A stretch of DNA of 64,000 bases, from assembly GCA_963556495.2 (NCBI GenBank), contig OY747704.1:40496501-40560500 (forward strand). The letters run 5' to 3'. The position numbers and the translations under genes were made by a program. Under the pieces are notes generated by a model that made no database searches, was not told where the DNA came from, and was given only the letters and a program-made list of their open reading frames with translations. Shown one piece after another: positions 1 to 10,317 of this stretch (position 1 is the stretch's first letter; every line of letters begins with the position of its first letter). The stretch is from Valencia hispanica (Eukaryota > Chordata > Actinopteri > Cyprinodontiformes > Valenciidae).

Positions 1-204
1 CCGGGCCTCAAGGGCCTCCAGCCAGTTTTAGATCTGTCACTGCTCCAACACAGCGGATTAAAATGGTCCAACTACCTCCTCAGCATGTCAAGGTTCAGCA
101 GAGCCCTGCTAATAAACTATTATTTGATTCAAATGTGCTGAACCAGGGAAAGCACTTAAACAGGCAGGATACCGGCCCTTGAGGACCCGAATTGGGCACC
201 CCTG
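1..204. repeat. Right part of a hAT-like non-autonomous dispersed repeat
   Basis: The segment ends in GGGCACCCCTG at about 194-204, the reverse complement of the CAGGGGTGCCC terminus common in teleost hAT-type non-autonomous elements. The body (CAACACAGCGGATTAAA near 47, then a stretch on a common fish repeat theme ending GAGGACCCGA) resembles a second copy at 3485-3683. The left end lies outside the window, so no target-site duplication can be checked. Class by resemblance only. Confidence 0.5.
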
Positions 205-398
205 ATATATATTAGTTACACATTGATGTTTTCAAGCCTTTATTTTTGTTAATGAGGATATTCTGCTTACAGCTAATGAAACATAAGACTTCTTATTAGA
301 ATAGTACATCGGACCAATAAAAAATAATAATAATACAGAAATATGTGTTTATAGAAAAATATTTTTAATACCTCCTTAAAGATTGTTATTTTTAAAAA

Positions 399-540
399 GC
401 AAGAAGGTCCTGGGTTTGACTCCCAACCTAGGGTCTTCCTGCATGGAGCTTGAATGTTCTCTCTTTGCAGGCATGGGTTCTCTCCAGGTACTCTGGCTTC
501 CTGTCACAGTCCAAAAACATGACTGTTAGGGTGCGTGCGT
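399..540 (+). repeat. tRNA-derived SINE-like fragment
   Basis: The stretch contains a B-box-like GGGTTTGACTCCC followed by GCATGGAGCTTGAATG and the phrase CAGTCCAAAAACATGACTG. This is the order seen in a very common teleost tRNA-derived repeat that recurs here at 6755-6880 (minus) and 36380-36665 (plus). The downstream part of the element has been replaced by, or expanded into, the GT microsatellite that follows. Confidence 0.55.
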
Positions 541-555
541 GTGTGTGTGTGTGTC

Positions 556-631
<76 letters not shown>

Positions 632-645
632 TGTGTGTGTGTGTT
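531..645. repeat. (GT)n microsatellite
   Basis: About 115 bases of nearly uninterrupted GT, broken only by GC variants at the left end, one TCGG near 555 and one GA near 630. It sits at the end of the SINE-like fragment. The apparent coding frame through it (CVCVCV) is an artefact of the repeat. Confidence 0.97.
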
Positions 646-1485
646 CGGTTGCAAAAATAATAAATACATTTAATTATTTTAAAAAGCAGTCCTTGGTTAT
701 ATTTGTCCTTGAGTCCTCTTTATTGATTTACTGTAGATTAGTTGTATTTTTGTAGGTTAATTTTTCCTTTTATTTTTATTTTCCTTTAGCAGTGGAAAAT
801 ACCCTTTCAAATTGTGCTATTGAAAAAATCAAATGGGCCTTCAGCTACATTTAGAGCAGTACAGCAGATGAGAACAATAGTTGGTAACATTAGGAGAAGT
901 GAAGTATGAAAGGAACTGAACATACTAAGCCAGTCCAGGCAGGGGGGTGGGTTTCAAAACAAAGACCTGAGGAACTCCTTATTTTTTTGTTTAGAAGGAG
1001 CCTGTTTTTCCTGGTTTTGAGCTATAGATCTCGAGACTTCCTGAAGATATTTCAGTGGCATGGGTTCCTCAACCTAACTGATGGTTACCTTTATAACACT
1101 TTGCTTGTGTTTTCATATGCCTTTTATAAACATACTTGAGTAAATGTAATGAAGTAAAAATTTAACTTGTTACTACCTTCGGTGAATACAAATTACGTGG
1201 GGGGAAAAAACACCGGGATAGGGTTGTTAAAGCTTTTCAACACCCTAAGACTTCAGAGAAAAACCTTGATGATTCATAACCTACAAGGTAATTTTCAGTG
1301 TTAATCCTCCATAAATTCCTAATGTAGAACATTTTAACTCATTTAAACATCTAATTTCCGGTGATATAATTGATTTGATGCTCTAGTCCAGGTAACCAGG
1401 TAACAAACCCCACCTTCTTCAATGCTTATTGGTCAGCATATCTACATGCAGATGTTCAATTGGTTTATTTCAGCTTTTACTATTG
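646..1485. other. No gene seen
   Basis: AT-rich sequence with no convincing coding frame, RNA gene or repeat that I recognise. Confidence 0.5.
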
Positions 1486-1644
1486 TAGTTGTGGCCAAAA
1501 GTTTTGAGAATGACACAAATATTAGTTTTCACAAAGTTTGCTGCAAAACTACTTTTAGATCTTTGTTTCAGTTGTTTCTGTGATGTACTGAAATATAATT
1601 ACAAGCACTTTATACGTTTCAGAGGCTTTTATTGACAATTACAT

Positions 1645-1847
1645 TGTGGCGGACCACCAGGATGCTCCACTCACACCCAGAAAACAGGATGTTTGCATTT
1701 AGAAAATGTATGAATTTTTGGCGCGATTGTATGTGTTTATATGTTATGTGTACTGGCTTACCGTTGTTCAGTGTCAAGTCGGAGCTGAGATAAAGAGGTG
1801 ATCGAACCTAGATCCTGTGTGTCGTCCATTTATTTCTCCACAAGATG
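1645..1847. mobile_element. Insertion of unknown class inside the Tc1-like element
   Basis: This segment interrupts the transposon's terminal region. It begins TGTGGCGGAC and is flanked by the 4-base direct repeat ACAT (1641-1644 and 1848-1851). The start TGT and a CCACA near the end suggest a short solo LTR, and GATAAA near 1791 could be a degenerate poly(A) signal. The flanking repeat does not sit exactly against a TG...CA boundary, so the class stays open. Confidence 0.4.
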
Positions 1848-1863
1848 ACATTTATGCAAAGAG

Positions 1864-2835
1864 TCAGTATTTGCAGTGTTGGCCCTTCTTTTTCAGGACC
1901 TTTGCAATTCGACTGGGCATGTTCTCAATCAACTTCTGGGCCAAATCCTGACTGATAACAACCCATTCTTTCATAATCACTTCTTGGAGTTTGTCAGAAT
2001 TAGTGGGTTTTTGTTTGTCCACCCGCCTCTTGAGGACTGACCACAAGTTCTCAATGGGATTAAGATCTGGGGAGTTTCCAGGCCATGGACCCAAAATTTC
2101 AACGTTTTGGTCCCCGAGCCACTTAGTTATAACTTTTGCCTTACTGTTGTTGGATTGTTGGAAGAAGTTGCTGTTGGAGATTTTTTTGGTACCATTCTTT
2201 ATTCATAGCTGTGTTTTTGGGCAAAATTGTAAGTGAGCCCACTCCCTTGGATGAGAAGCAACCCCACACATGAATGGTCTCAGGATGCTTTACTGTTGGC
2301 ATGACACAGGACTGATGGTAGCGCTAACCTTTTCTTCTCCAGACAAGCCTTTTTCCAGATGCCCCAAACAATCGGAAAGAGGCTTCATCGGAGAATATGA
2401 CTTTGCCCCAGTCCTCAGCAGTCCATTCACCAGACTTTCTGCAGAAGATCAATCTGTCCCTGATGTGTTTATTTTGGAGAGAAGTGACTTCTTTGCTGCC
2501 CCTCTTGACACCAGGCCATCTTCCAAAAGTCTTCGCCTCACTGTGCGTGCAGATGCGCTCACACCTGCCTGCTGCCATTCCTGAGCAAGCTCTGCACTGG
2601 TGGCACTCCGATCCCCCAGCTGAATCATCTTAAGGAGACGATCCTGGCGCTTGCTGGACTTTCTTGGATGCCCTGAAGCCTTCTTAACAAGAATTGAACC
2701 TCTTTCCTTGAAGTTCTTGATAATCCTATAAATTGTTGATTTAGGTGCAATTTTAGTAGCCACAATATCCTTGCCTGTGAAGCCATTTTTATGCAACACA
2801 ATGATGGCTGCACGTGTTTCTTTGCAGGTCACCAT
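1864..2835 (-). pseudogene. Tc1-like transposase, frameshifted
   Basis: Reading right to left, the ATG at 2835 begins MVTCKETRAAIIVL and a helix-turn-helix DNA-binding region followed by a basic linker (GHPRKSSKR). The frame breaks near 2450-2580 and resumes with a catalytic-core piece containing VIFSDEASF, the first catalytic Asp. It breaks again and resumes with the C-terminal piece, NSPDLNPIENLW (the Glu of the DDE triad), ending at a stop at 1864. The segment that should carry the second catalytic Asp falls in the damaged region. This is a decayed cut-and-paste transposase. Confidence 0.88.
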
Positions 2836-3484
2836 GGTTAACAATGGAAGAACAATGATTTCAAGCATCACCCTCCTTTTAACATGTCAAGTCTGCTATT
2901 CTAACCCAATCAGCCTGACATAATGATCTCCAGCCTTGTGCTCGTCAACATTCTCACCTGAGTTAACAAGACGATTACTAAAATGATCTCAGCAGGTCCT
3001 TTAATGACAGCAATGAAATGCAGTGGAATTTTCATGGCAAAGAAGGACTATGCAATTCATCTGATCACTGTTCATAACATTCTGGAGTAAATGCAAATTG
3101 CTATTATAAAAACTTAAGCAGCAACTTTTCCAATATCCAATAATTATGTAATTCTCAAAACTTTTGGCCACGACTGTACATGTTTTGTATTCATTTTATT
3201 GTTTGGTTATGGCTATTAATGGAGGCCATGAGTTAACATGCATTGGTCTGTTAAAAAGTTGATTTCTCTACTGATTTCTGGTTTCTCAGTTTGCTTAGAA
3301 ACCTTTGAAGCACTGCACCCTTGATTTATTCTAATCACTACCCCTCCATTGCTTCAACACCTTAACTATGTTGTCATGTTGGAACTGGTTTAAGTACCCC
3401 ATGAACCTGGGGTCTATGTTGTCTCAGGGTTTGACTTATTGTAGCATCTCCCATGGAAAATCAGTGAGACTAAAAATAATTTAA

Positions 3485-3683
3485 TTTGGTGTCCTGCAAC
3501 TTTTGGATGGGTCCTCAGTCCAACACACCCGAATCAAATGACCAGATCTCCCCCATTAATGCTCTCAGGTTCCACATAGAACTGCTCCTGACCTAGTTAT
3601 GTGATTCAGGTGTGCTGACACAGAGACAAATTAAAAAGTTGCCCAGCCTTCGAGGACTGATTTTTGACACCTGCTTTTTAGAG
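3485..3683. repeat. hAT-like dispersed repeat, second copy
   Basis: Contains CCAACACACCCGAATCAAA, GATTCAGGTGTGCTGA and a terminus TTTTTGACACCTG, the same order of motifs as the copy at 1-204. The ends are degraded and I see no clear target-site duplication. Confidence 0.5.
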
Positions 3684-5084
3684 TCTGTCTGATCTGAGAA
3701 AAAGGATGATCAGGTGGATCTGATGCTGATAAAATGTTGAAAACGGTGCACAACAACTTTGCTTGTGTTTAATGCATAAATGGTTTAAAAGCCTGCACAT
3801 GATGTAGGGCTCAGTTTATGTTTGTATTTTTCTAAAGGGAACCACTGCAAGAGGTTTAACTAAGAATGAACTGTACTGATACAGGGTTTCTGGTTATGAA
3901 ATACTGTATGTGGGTGTGTAAATTGCTCATCTTTGCACCGATTTATGAATGTTAAACCTGGAATGGAGACTGTTTCCTTTAACTCCTCCCATGGGCTAGA
4001 AATTTTTCTGTACATGTCCAGAGAGGTTTTGTTACTCCTTAGTTTTTATTTTTATAAAGGGCATTGTGCAAATCCTTGCAGATGGATATAACGTAAAACA
4101 GACATTTCTTTCTGTGTAAATACTGTGTAAAGTGCCTTAAACACCTGACCTAAATAACGAGGAGAAATGCAAAACAAGATAAATATAATGGGCTGTTTTC
4201 TACCAACTGTTAGGGCATACAAATACATGCATTCAATAAATTGTTTCAACAACACATTGTTGTAATTGTTTGGCTGATAGTACAAATTGTGTGCTTGGAA
4301 GGGTATTATTTCCTTTGCTTTCTTTAGAGCACAAAGTTCTGCAAAAAACAAGCTGAATCATAAAATAGCCCCACTCTAATGTACAATTGTGTGTCTACAA
4401 TAAGTATACAGGAAAATTGATTCTTTTAGCCAAGCTTGTGGTCATTACTTTGATTTCCAGTGCAAAAAAACTCTGCAGGTTATCTGACTTTGACAAACAA
4501 ATCCTGGAAAAGCACATTCACATGAAGTCTAATCTCCCAAATCTACTTACAGCACATTCTGTAAGGTCTGAGATTTCAGATGCAAGCACAGAAACAAACA
4601 GCAGAAATTATCTTCTATACGGTATCTAGGCACACAGTCTTATGTAACATGGCATGTTAAGGCCAGCCATACACATTCAACTATGACTTGTACTCTTAGA
4701 TGGAAGAAAAAAAACCTCGTTCAAGGCTTGGAAACGTCCATGATTGCAGAGGGTTTCTCCTAGTTCTGCGTTCATGCCTGAAAGTGACAACAAAGAAAAC
4801 AAGAAGTGTGGGATGACGTCAGACAGCTGGACTCAAGGTCTTGGTTCCTTGAAATTGAAAATTTTCTGTTACAGCCAATGGGGAGACTCAGCCTATAGTG
4901 GTGGACTGTGAATGTTTTTACATAGTTTAGCAGTTTAGATATTTGCCAAGTATTGTAAAGTATTGTCGCAGCTGTTAAGATTTTGATAATCTTACTTTAG
5001 AGAGAACAGCTCATAACACTGGATTACAAAGAACGCAACTAACAAATGACAAATTACAGTGGTCCAGAACAGTAAACAATATGC
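3684..5084. other. No gene seen
   Basis: AT-rich intergenic sequence. The short open frames at 4052-4351 (minus) and 4387-4629 (plus) have no recognisable domain and no flanking splice pattern. Confidence 0.5.
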
Positions 5085-5375
5085 AAAAGCCACAACGCAA
5101 CAACAAAAGCCACAATACAACAACAAAAAGCCACAATGCCTACAACAAAAGTCACAAAACAACAAAAACCCAAAACACAACAACAAAAGCCACAATACAA
5201 CAACAAAAAGCCACAACGCAACAACAAAAGCCACAATACAACAAAAAGCCACTGCACAAAAAACATCACAACAGAAGCAAAAAAAGCCACACCACAACAG
5301 GAAAAACTGACTTTTTACAACACAACAGCAAAAAGTCACAAGAACACAACAGCAATAAGCCACAACACAACAACG
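5085..5375. repeat. Tandem repeat (minisatellite), CAACAAAAGCCACAA-type
   Basis: About 290 bases built from variants of a roughly 15-20 base unit of the form AAAAGCCACAAYACAACAAC. It is almost free of G on the plus strand. Units are regular at the left and degenerate to the right (AGTCACAAGAACAC). Open frames on both strands (TTTKSHN repeats on plus, CCCVVAF on minus) follow from the strand bias of the repeat and are not taken as genes. Confidence 0.92.
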
Positions 5376-6754
5376 ACTGAAAGTATTCTAACACTTTTCA
5401 GTAAAACAGAGAGGAGAGTAAGAACAGAGAACATGAACATTGCCAAATATTCTGGGGACATTTGTAACCCCATCATTTTAGTATAACTTCCACTGTGGCT
5501 TTTGTGCCGTTGTAACTTTAGCATTGTGTTGACACTTCTGGGCCACCGTAACAAATTGTCAAAGATGCAAAACCTCAACAGATCAGCCTGGAAGTTGAAG
5601 TTTGGATACAAGTGGATAATCTAATGATCTTAAGTATGCCACCAAATTAGCTACAAAGTGCTTTAAGGACAACAAAGTCAGTGTTTCGGAGCAGCCATGA
5701 CAAACCTCTGATATTCATTGCAGGGAAAATTTGTGGGCAGAGTCTAGAAAGTCAAAAAATAAATGCAACTGCCCTTCTCTTGTTATCTTTAAGGCATTTC
5801 ACCTCTCATCCGAAAGGCTTCTTCAGTTCTGACTTGGTTGGGAGTATCAGACTTATCAGGGCTAGCCAGGAACAATCATACTAATAGTGCAATAGAAACC
5901 ACTAATGAGGCCATTGTTAACTCCTAATACTACTCTCAAGATTTTTATGTCCTGGATGACAGAGAATCTATAGCCTACCAACATTTTATGGGCAGAGCTG
6001 AAAATTTGTATCTGAACAAGGTGACCTACAAACCTGACTCAGTTACACCACTTTTGTGAGGAGGAAGGAGTCGACAGGAAAAGGTTTTTTGAGATTGTAA
6101 GACAGAAAATTTTTTTTTCTGCTTTCAGCCATTTTCTCTTCCATTTGTGAGCATAATGTTTGATTGTTTAATTTTAAAACATACCAGTTCAGCTAATTTC
6201 GAACAATGTCTTTTTTTTATTTTTATGAACTAATCAAGTCTTAGTGTTGGATGAATTTGTGATTTTTAGAAGAAAGTGTCCAGACCAAACTGTATGCAAC
6301 AATAATTGCTCAGTTTAATGAGACTGACTGTCATGTCAGAGACACTGGCTTATTATTGTCTTTCTAAAGGACATTGTGTTTATTTGTCCTACAGCAGACT
6401 GAATTTTAATGTCCTGATACAGAGTTGTTAATGCAGTATTAGAGAAACAGTCTCTGAGAAAGGCTGCTCATAAGGAATACAATCACTCTAGTCCGTTTTG
6501 TCAGGAGGGTGCCAAACAGGTTTATAAAATGTTTGTATGGACTCTGGTAAAGTGATCAGAACAAGATTGGACAGACACTGTTTCAATAAAGGTTAACCAT
6601 CTGACATGTTCTTCATTTTTAGCTATATGTGAAGCATAATATATGATGTCTTCAGCCTTTGTTCAGTAATGAAGAAGAATGTCTTGAAGTTGGATGTTAG
6701 ATTACTTTTGACCAATTAAAATCTCCATTTGATCTAAAATGCCCAATTTTAACC
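5376..6754. other. No gene; one possible retroelement remnant
   Basis: At about 5797-5840 the phrase TTTCACCTCTCATCCGAAAG followed by GCTTCTTCAGTTCTGAC resembles a high-copy fish retroelement remnant, class not certain. Otherwise I recognise nothing. Confidence 0.35.
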
Positions 6755-6880
6755 TGTGGAAGGAAACCCACACACATCCATGGAGGAAACATGCATAGTC
6801 CACACAGTCACAGCCTGTGATTTAAACCCAGAGGCTTATTGCTATAAGGGGACAAACTACTGCCCCACCGTGCCAACCCT
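6755..6880 (-). repeat. tRNA-derived SINE-like fragment, inverted
   Basis: Reads GGAAACCCACACACATCCAT, then TGATTTAAACCCAGAGGC and CTGCCCCACCGTGCCAACCC. This is the reverse complement of the tRNA-like head of the same family as 399-540 and 36380-36665. Confidence 0.6.
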
Positions 6881-7420
6881 GTTAAAGCAATCTTTAAATT
6901 GAGCCCAATAATCAATTGTATTTAGAAAAACTAGGTGGGTAAAACTTTAAATTAAAAAAACACGTAAAGCTCGGTTTAATTGTGCCAAGGGGGTGGAACA
7001 GGGTCACTCTTGAGGATTTATAGAGCATGCAGCTGGGAGAAGGGACACTCCTATACTGAGTAGATAGAAATAAAGTAGTGGAGGAGGGGAATCACAGATA
7101 TGTCTGAAACGGTAACAAGAAAACAGTGTTATAGTTAAATGGTCAAAAATAAACCAAATCATCTTTTTCTTTAGCAATTTTTCCTTGTTCTTGAAATTTG
7201 TTTCTCTGAATTTATATGATGTATGTTGTTACTGTGAAGTACCATAATTAAGGGTGATAATTAAAGACAAAACAATGTTCAGTTATTGCCATTTTACAAC
7301 TTAAAAAACTCTGCAGACTAAAGGATTCAAGTGTTGTTGTTTTTTTTCCAACCTTGTATTCTTTTTTTGTAATAATATTATATAATATTATCATAGGCTA
7401 TAATCATAGCTTGCTTTCAC
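6881..7420. other. No gene seen
   Basis: AT-rich, no feature recognised. Confidence 0.45.
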
Positions 7421-7520
7421 CAGTGTATGAATGTGAGAGTGAATGAATAATGGAGTTGTAAAGCACTTTGAGAGTCTTGAAAAGCGCTATATAAATGCAA
7501 GCCATTATTATTATTATTAT
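7421..7520 (+). repeat. Dispersed retroelement 3' tail
   Basis: Contains GTAAAGCACTTTGAGAGTC and AAAAGCGCTATATAAATGCA, followed by (ATT)n. This is a very common 3'-end phrase of fish LINE/SINE elements, ending in a short tandem tail. Confidence 0.6.
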
Positions 7521-8578
7521 ATTCATGTTGTATTTTGACTTTTTTTTATTTAAAACATCTTTATTAAGAGCAAAGTGGAACCAAAGTGTCCACAAAGTTG
7601 CCCAAAAAATCTGGTACTGATTTTCAAGTGCAGTATTTTAAGGAAAGCTCTAACTGACTTCCCTCGGTTTATGAAACGGTGCGTGCATATTTCTTAATTT
7701 GTTCCCTCGGTTTGCAGAAATCGTGGGTACGGTTTCAGCATGCTGCTCTCCAAGACCTCAAACTGATGTCAAATGCTGTTGGAAAGAACCAGCCGGTGTT
7801 GCTCTCTCTTAACCACCAAAAATTTACATTTATGTCATGCCTAATACTTTCACATACATATATTGAATTTATAATACATATTTAAGAATGTTTTTATTGA
7901 TTTGGAGATAGATTCAATTTACCCAATAATGCCAATCCATGATATTCTCTTCATTTTCAGAAATGAATTTCTCCCCATTACCTTTTTGACAACAAACTCT
8001 CTTTGGATTTTGTTAAAGGATCATCCATACTATAACCAGAGAAAAATATATTTCAAAAATTTTACTGTAGATTTTCGGAGGTAAATTGTAGGCCTATCAT
8101 GATCCAACATAAGCTAATTTATAATTGTCCATTTTTAGTCAATTATCAAAACGCTCATTTCGTGTCCAGGTTTACAGGAAGGATAAAATATATTTTGTGG
8201 AGTTATTAACAGTAACATCATTCCTACGAAAACTTACAACAAAGTTTTTAAATGTAAATTAAGTCACAAAGACAACTTAGACATCACAAGATAGAAAATA
8301 TTTTCTTTTGCCCAGAAGGGTCAACACTTCTGCCAGTTCAGCTGGATCCTTTTCCAGGCACTGCAAATGATACCACAGACTGCAGCTGTCACACTGAATC
8401 CACAAACGTTCCCCACAAAAGAAAAATCAGTCAAAAACATCAACTCATTGCATGTTATGCAATTCCGTGATTGTAAAATTATGAAATATTTATTATGGAT
8501 ATAGTATATGTATACAAAAGTAATAGGTATGTCATGAATGTACATTTTTGATAGTTATGCTTCTTGTTTTCTCTTCAT
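7521..8578. other. No gene seen
   Basis: AT-rich sequence. The short frames at 7679-7885, 7902-8084 and 8321-8545 have no family resemblance that I can support. Confidence 0.45.
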
Positions 8579-9655
8579 CAGAATCAGAATCAGAAAGGGT
8601 TTTATTGCCAAATGTTGGGTCGGTTTCTTTAACAACACAATTAGGAAATTGCTGCAGTACTTTGTGCAAACATATAAGAACAAACAGACAAACACTTAAA
8701 TAAAAATATAATATGCTAAACAGATTAATATATACATGAGTGCAGGCAACGATCGGTGCAAATCAGAAAGGTGCAAAAAAAACACAATATGGGTCATGTA
8801 ACTGAGTGGTGGGAACAGTCTTAGGGTTATTGTTCATGAGTCCAACAGCAGAGGGGAAGAAACTGTTCTTCTGGCAAGAGGTTCTGGTCCGAATGGACCG
8901 GAGCCTCCTGCCTGAGGGGAGCAGGTCAAACAGTCTGTGTCCAGGGTGAGAAGGGTCGGCTGTGAACCGACCTGCACGCCCAAGTGTCCTGGAGGTGTAC
9001 AGGTCCTGCAGAGATGGGAGTCTGCAGCCAATCACCTTCTCAGCAGAGCACACAACACGCTGCAGTCTCTGTTTGTCCCTGATGGTAGCTCCAGCATACC
9101 ACACGGTGATGGAGAAAGTGAGGATGGACTCGATGATTGGAGTGTAGAACTGCATCATCATCCGTGTTGGCAGGTTGAATTTCTTCAGCTGCCTCGGGAA
9201 GTACATCCTCTGCTGGGCCTTCTTTATGACCGAGGTGATGGTGGGCTCCCACTTGAGGTCCTGGGTGATGGTGGTACCCAGGAAGCGGATGAGTATGAGT
9301 CCACAGTGGTGATGGGGGTGTCAGTCAGGACGATGGGGGGGAGTGGGGCTGTGTGCTTCCTAAAGTCCACAATAATCTCCACTGTCTTCTGGGCGTTCAG
9401 CCCCAGGTTGTTGTGGCTGCACCAGGACACCAGACGTTCAGCCTCCATCCTGTAGGAAGACTCATCCCCGCCCGAGATGAGTCCAATAACAGCGGTGTCA
9501 TCTGCAAACTTAATTAGTTTGACAGACTGGTGGTTGGAGGTGCAGCAGTTGGTGTACAGGGAGAAAAGCAGAGGAGAAAGAACACAGCCCTGAGGGGAGC
9601 CGGTGCTGATGGTCCGAGAGTCCGAGACATTCTACCCCAGCCTCACATGCTGCTT
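8579..9655 (-). mobile_element. 5'-truncated non-LTR retrotransposon (LINE)
   Basis: On the minus strand the element enters in the middle of the reverse transcriptase (about 9650) and runs to a 3' end made of TCTGAT-type repeats (read on plus as ATCAGAATCAGAATCAGAAA at 8579). Truncation at the 5' end with a short tandem 3' tail is normal for target-primed reverse transcription. It is of the jockey/L2/CR1/Rex1 kind judged by the C-terminal ORF2 phrases; the exact clade was not determined. Confidence 0.85.
8765..9640 (-). pseudogene. LINE ORF2 fragment: reverse transcriptase palm to C-terminus
   Basis: The upstream part includes the GCVLSPLLFSLYTNCCTS phrase and the catalytic FADDT motif at 9494-9508. 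This is followed in frame by MEAERLVSWCSHNN and GLNAQKTVEIIVDFRK. A frame break near 9224-9250 separates it from the C-terminal part, which contains MYFPRQLKKFNLP, FYTPIIESILTFSITVWYAG and the terminal SIRTRTSCQKNSFFPSAV (about 9206-8825). Both active-site aspartates are present, but the frame is broken and the N-terminal endonuclease is absent. Confidence 0.85.
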
Positions 9656-9862
9656 CATTTCAGAGTTTTTGGTGGCAAGGGCACTAACTGCTCTATCAAC
9701 GTAATGTACCATGTATCCGCGAAACTCATTTTTAAGAGAGAGCAAACATCGGCCGGGTATTTCCAAGTGTTAGCTTTTACGGCATCAAATTATATTTTCA
9801 GCACCTGTGCGCTGCGTTTGCCAAGCGCAGAGCGAGAACCAGGAGAGTCAGAGTGGAACGAA

Positions 9863-9874
9863 TGCGCATGCGCA
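9863..9874. promoter_or_regulatory. NRF1-type palindrome
   Basis: TGCGCATGCGCA is a perfect 12-base palindrome and matches the known NRF1 consensus YGCGCAYGCGCR. It lies in a CpG-rich patch with no gene recognised nearby, so it may be the promoter of an unrecognised element or chance. Confidence 0.35.
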
Positions 9875-10284
9875 TGCCAGCACTGCAGCAGACCAGAGCT
9901 TGCGCGCCGAGCATTCTGAGCAGGAGTTGAGCGCGTGCAACAACAAGTATTAATTAAGCGATCTTGTGTGAATTTTTGTACGCAGGCATGGCGCCACACC
10001 ACAAAATACTGTTTGTTTTTCATATAGAAATATGCTCTTTTATTAGTCTTAAATGCGCGCTCAGGTTGGGGAAACAAATATAACCGCAAACAATTTTTGA
10101 GAAGAACTGCTGGAAAAGTGTGGGTTTTACAACCGCTCACTAGGAAAACTGTGAGTGTTAAAACACCCACATTTGCGACCCCCATTGGTGGGGTTACATG
10201 TCAGGATCGAGAGTGTGAATCATTATTATTCACGATATGCAAACATCTCGTCTCTTGTGCTGCCTTCAAACCAACCTCAGTGTT

Positions 10285-10317
10285 GTGGGTGGGCCTATCA
10301 GGCCTGGGCCCACCCAC
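10285..10317. other. Perfect inverted repeat (hairpin) of unknown role
   Basis: GTGGGTGGGCC (10285-10295) and its exact reverse complement GGCCCACCCAC (10307-10317) are separated by 11 bases. A third partial copy, GGGCCCACCC, follows at 10326. It may be part of a DNA-transposon end. It is not followed by a T run, and the genome is eukaryotic, so it is not a terminator. Confidence 0.4.

Larger units (their letters stand above)
1486..3176 (-). mobile_element. Tc1-like DNA transposon, dead copy
   Basis: The terminal inverted repeats are GTGGCCAAAAGTTTTGAGAA at the left (1491) and its reverse complement at the right (about 3152-3171), with a TA just outside the right end (3177-3178). Between them lies a broken DDE transposase on the minus strand. 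The left part is interrupted by a foreign segment of about 203 bases (1645-1847). A short internal piece also seems to be missing near 2142, where the frame between the catalytic and C-terminal parts is lost. The copy cannot move by its own transposase. Confidence 0.9.

Noticed and set aside
450..755. Open frame through the GT microsatellite (CVCVCV chain)
   Set aside because: The frame exists only because the dinucleotide repeat has no stop; it starts in a SINE-like fragment and has no domain.
4992..5486. Overlapping frames on both strands through the minisatellite
   Set aside because: Repeat without stop codons; Cys/Phe/Val and Thr/Lys/His chains mirror the base composition.
8937..9455. 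Plus-strand frame of 172 codons
   Set aside because: Antisense to the LINE reverse transcriptase fragment, which has real motifs (FADD) on the minus strand.
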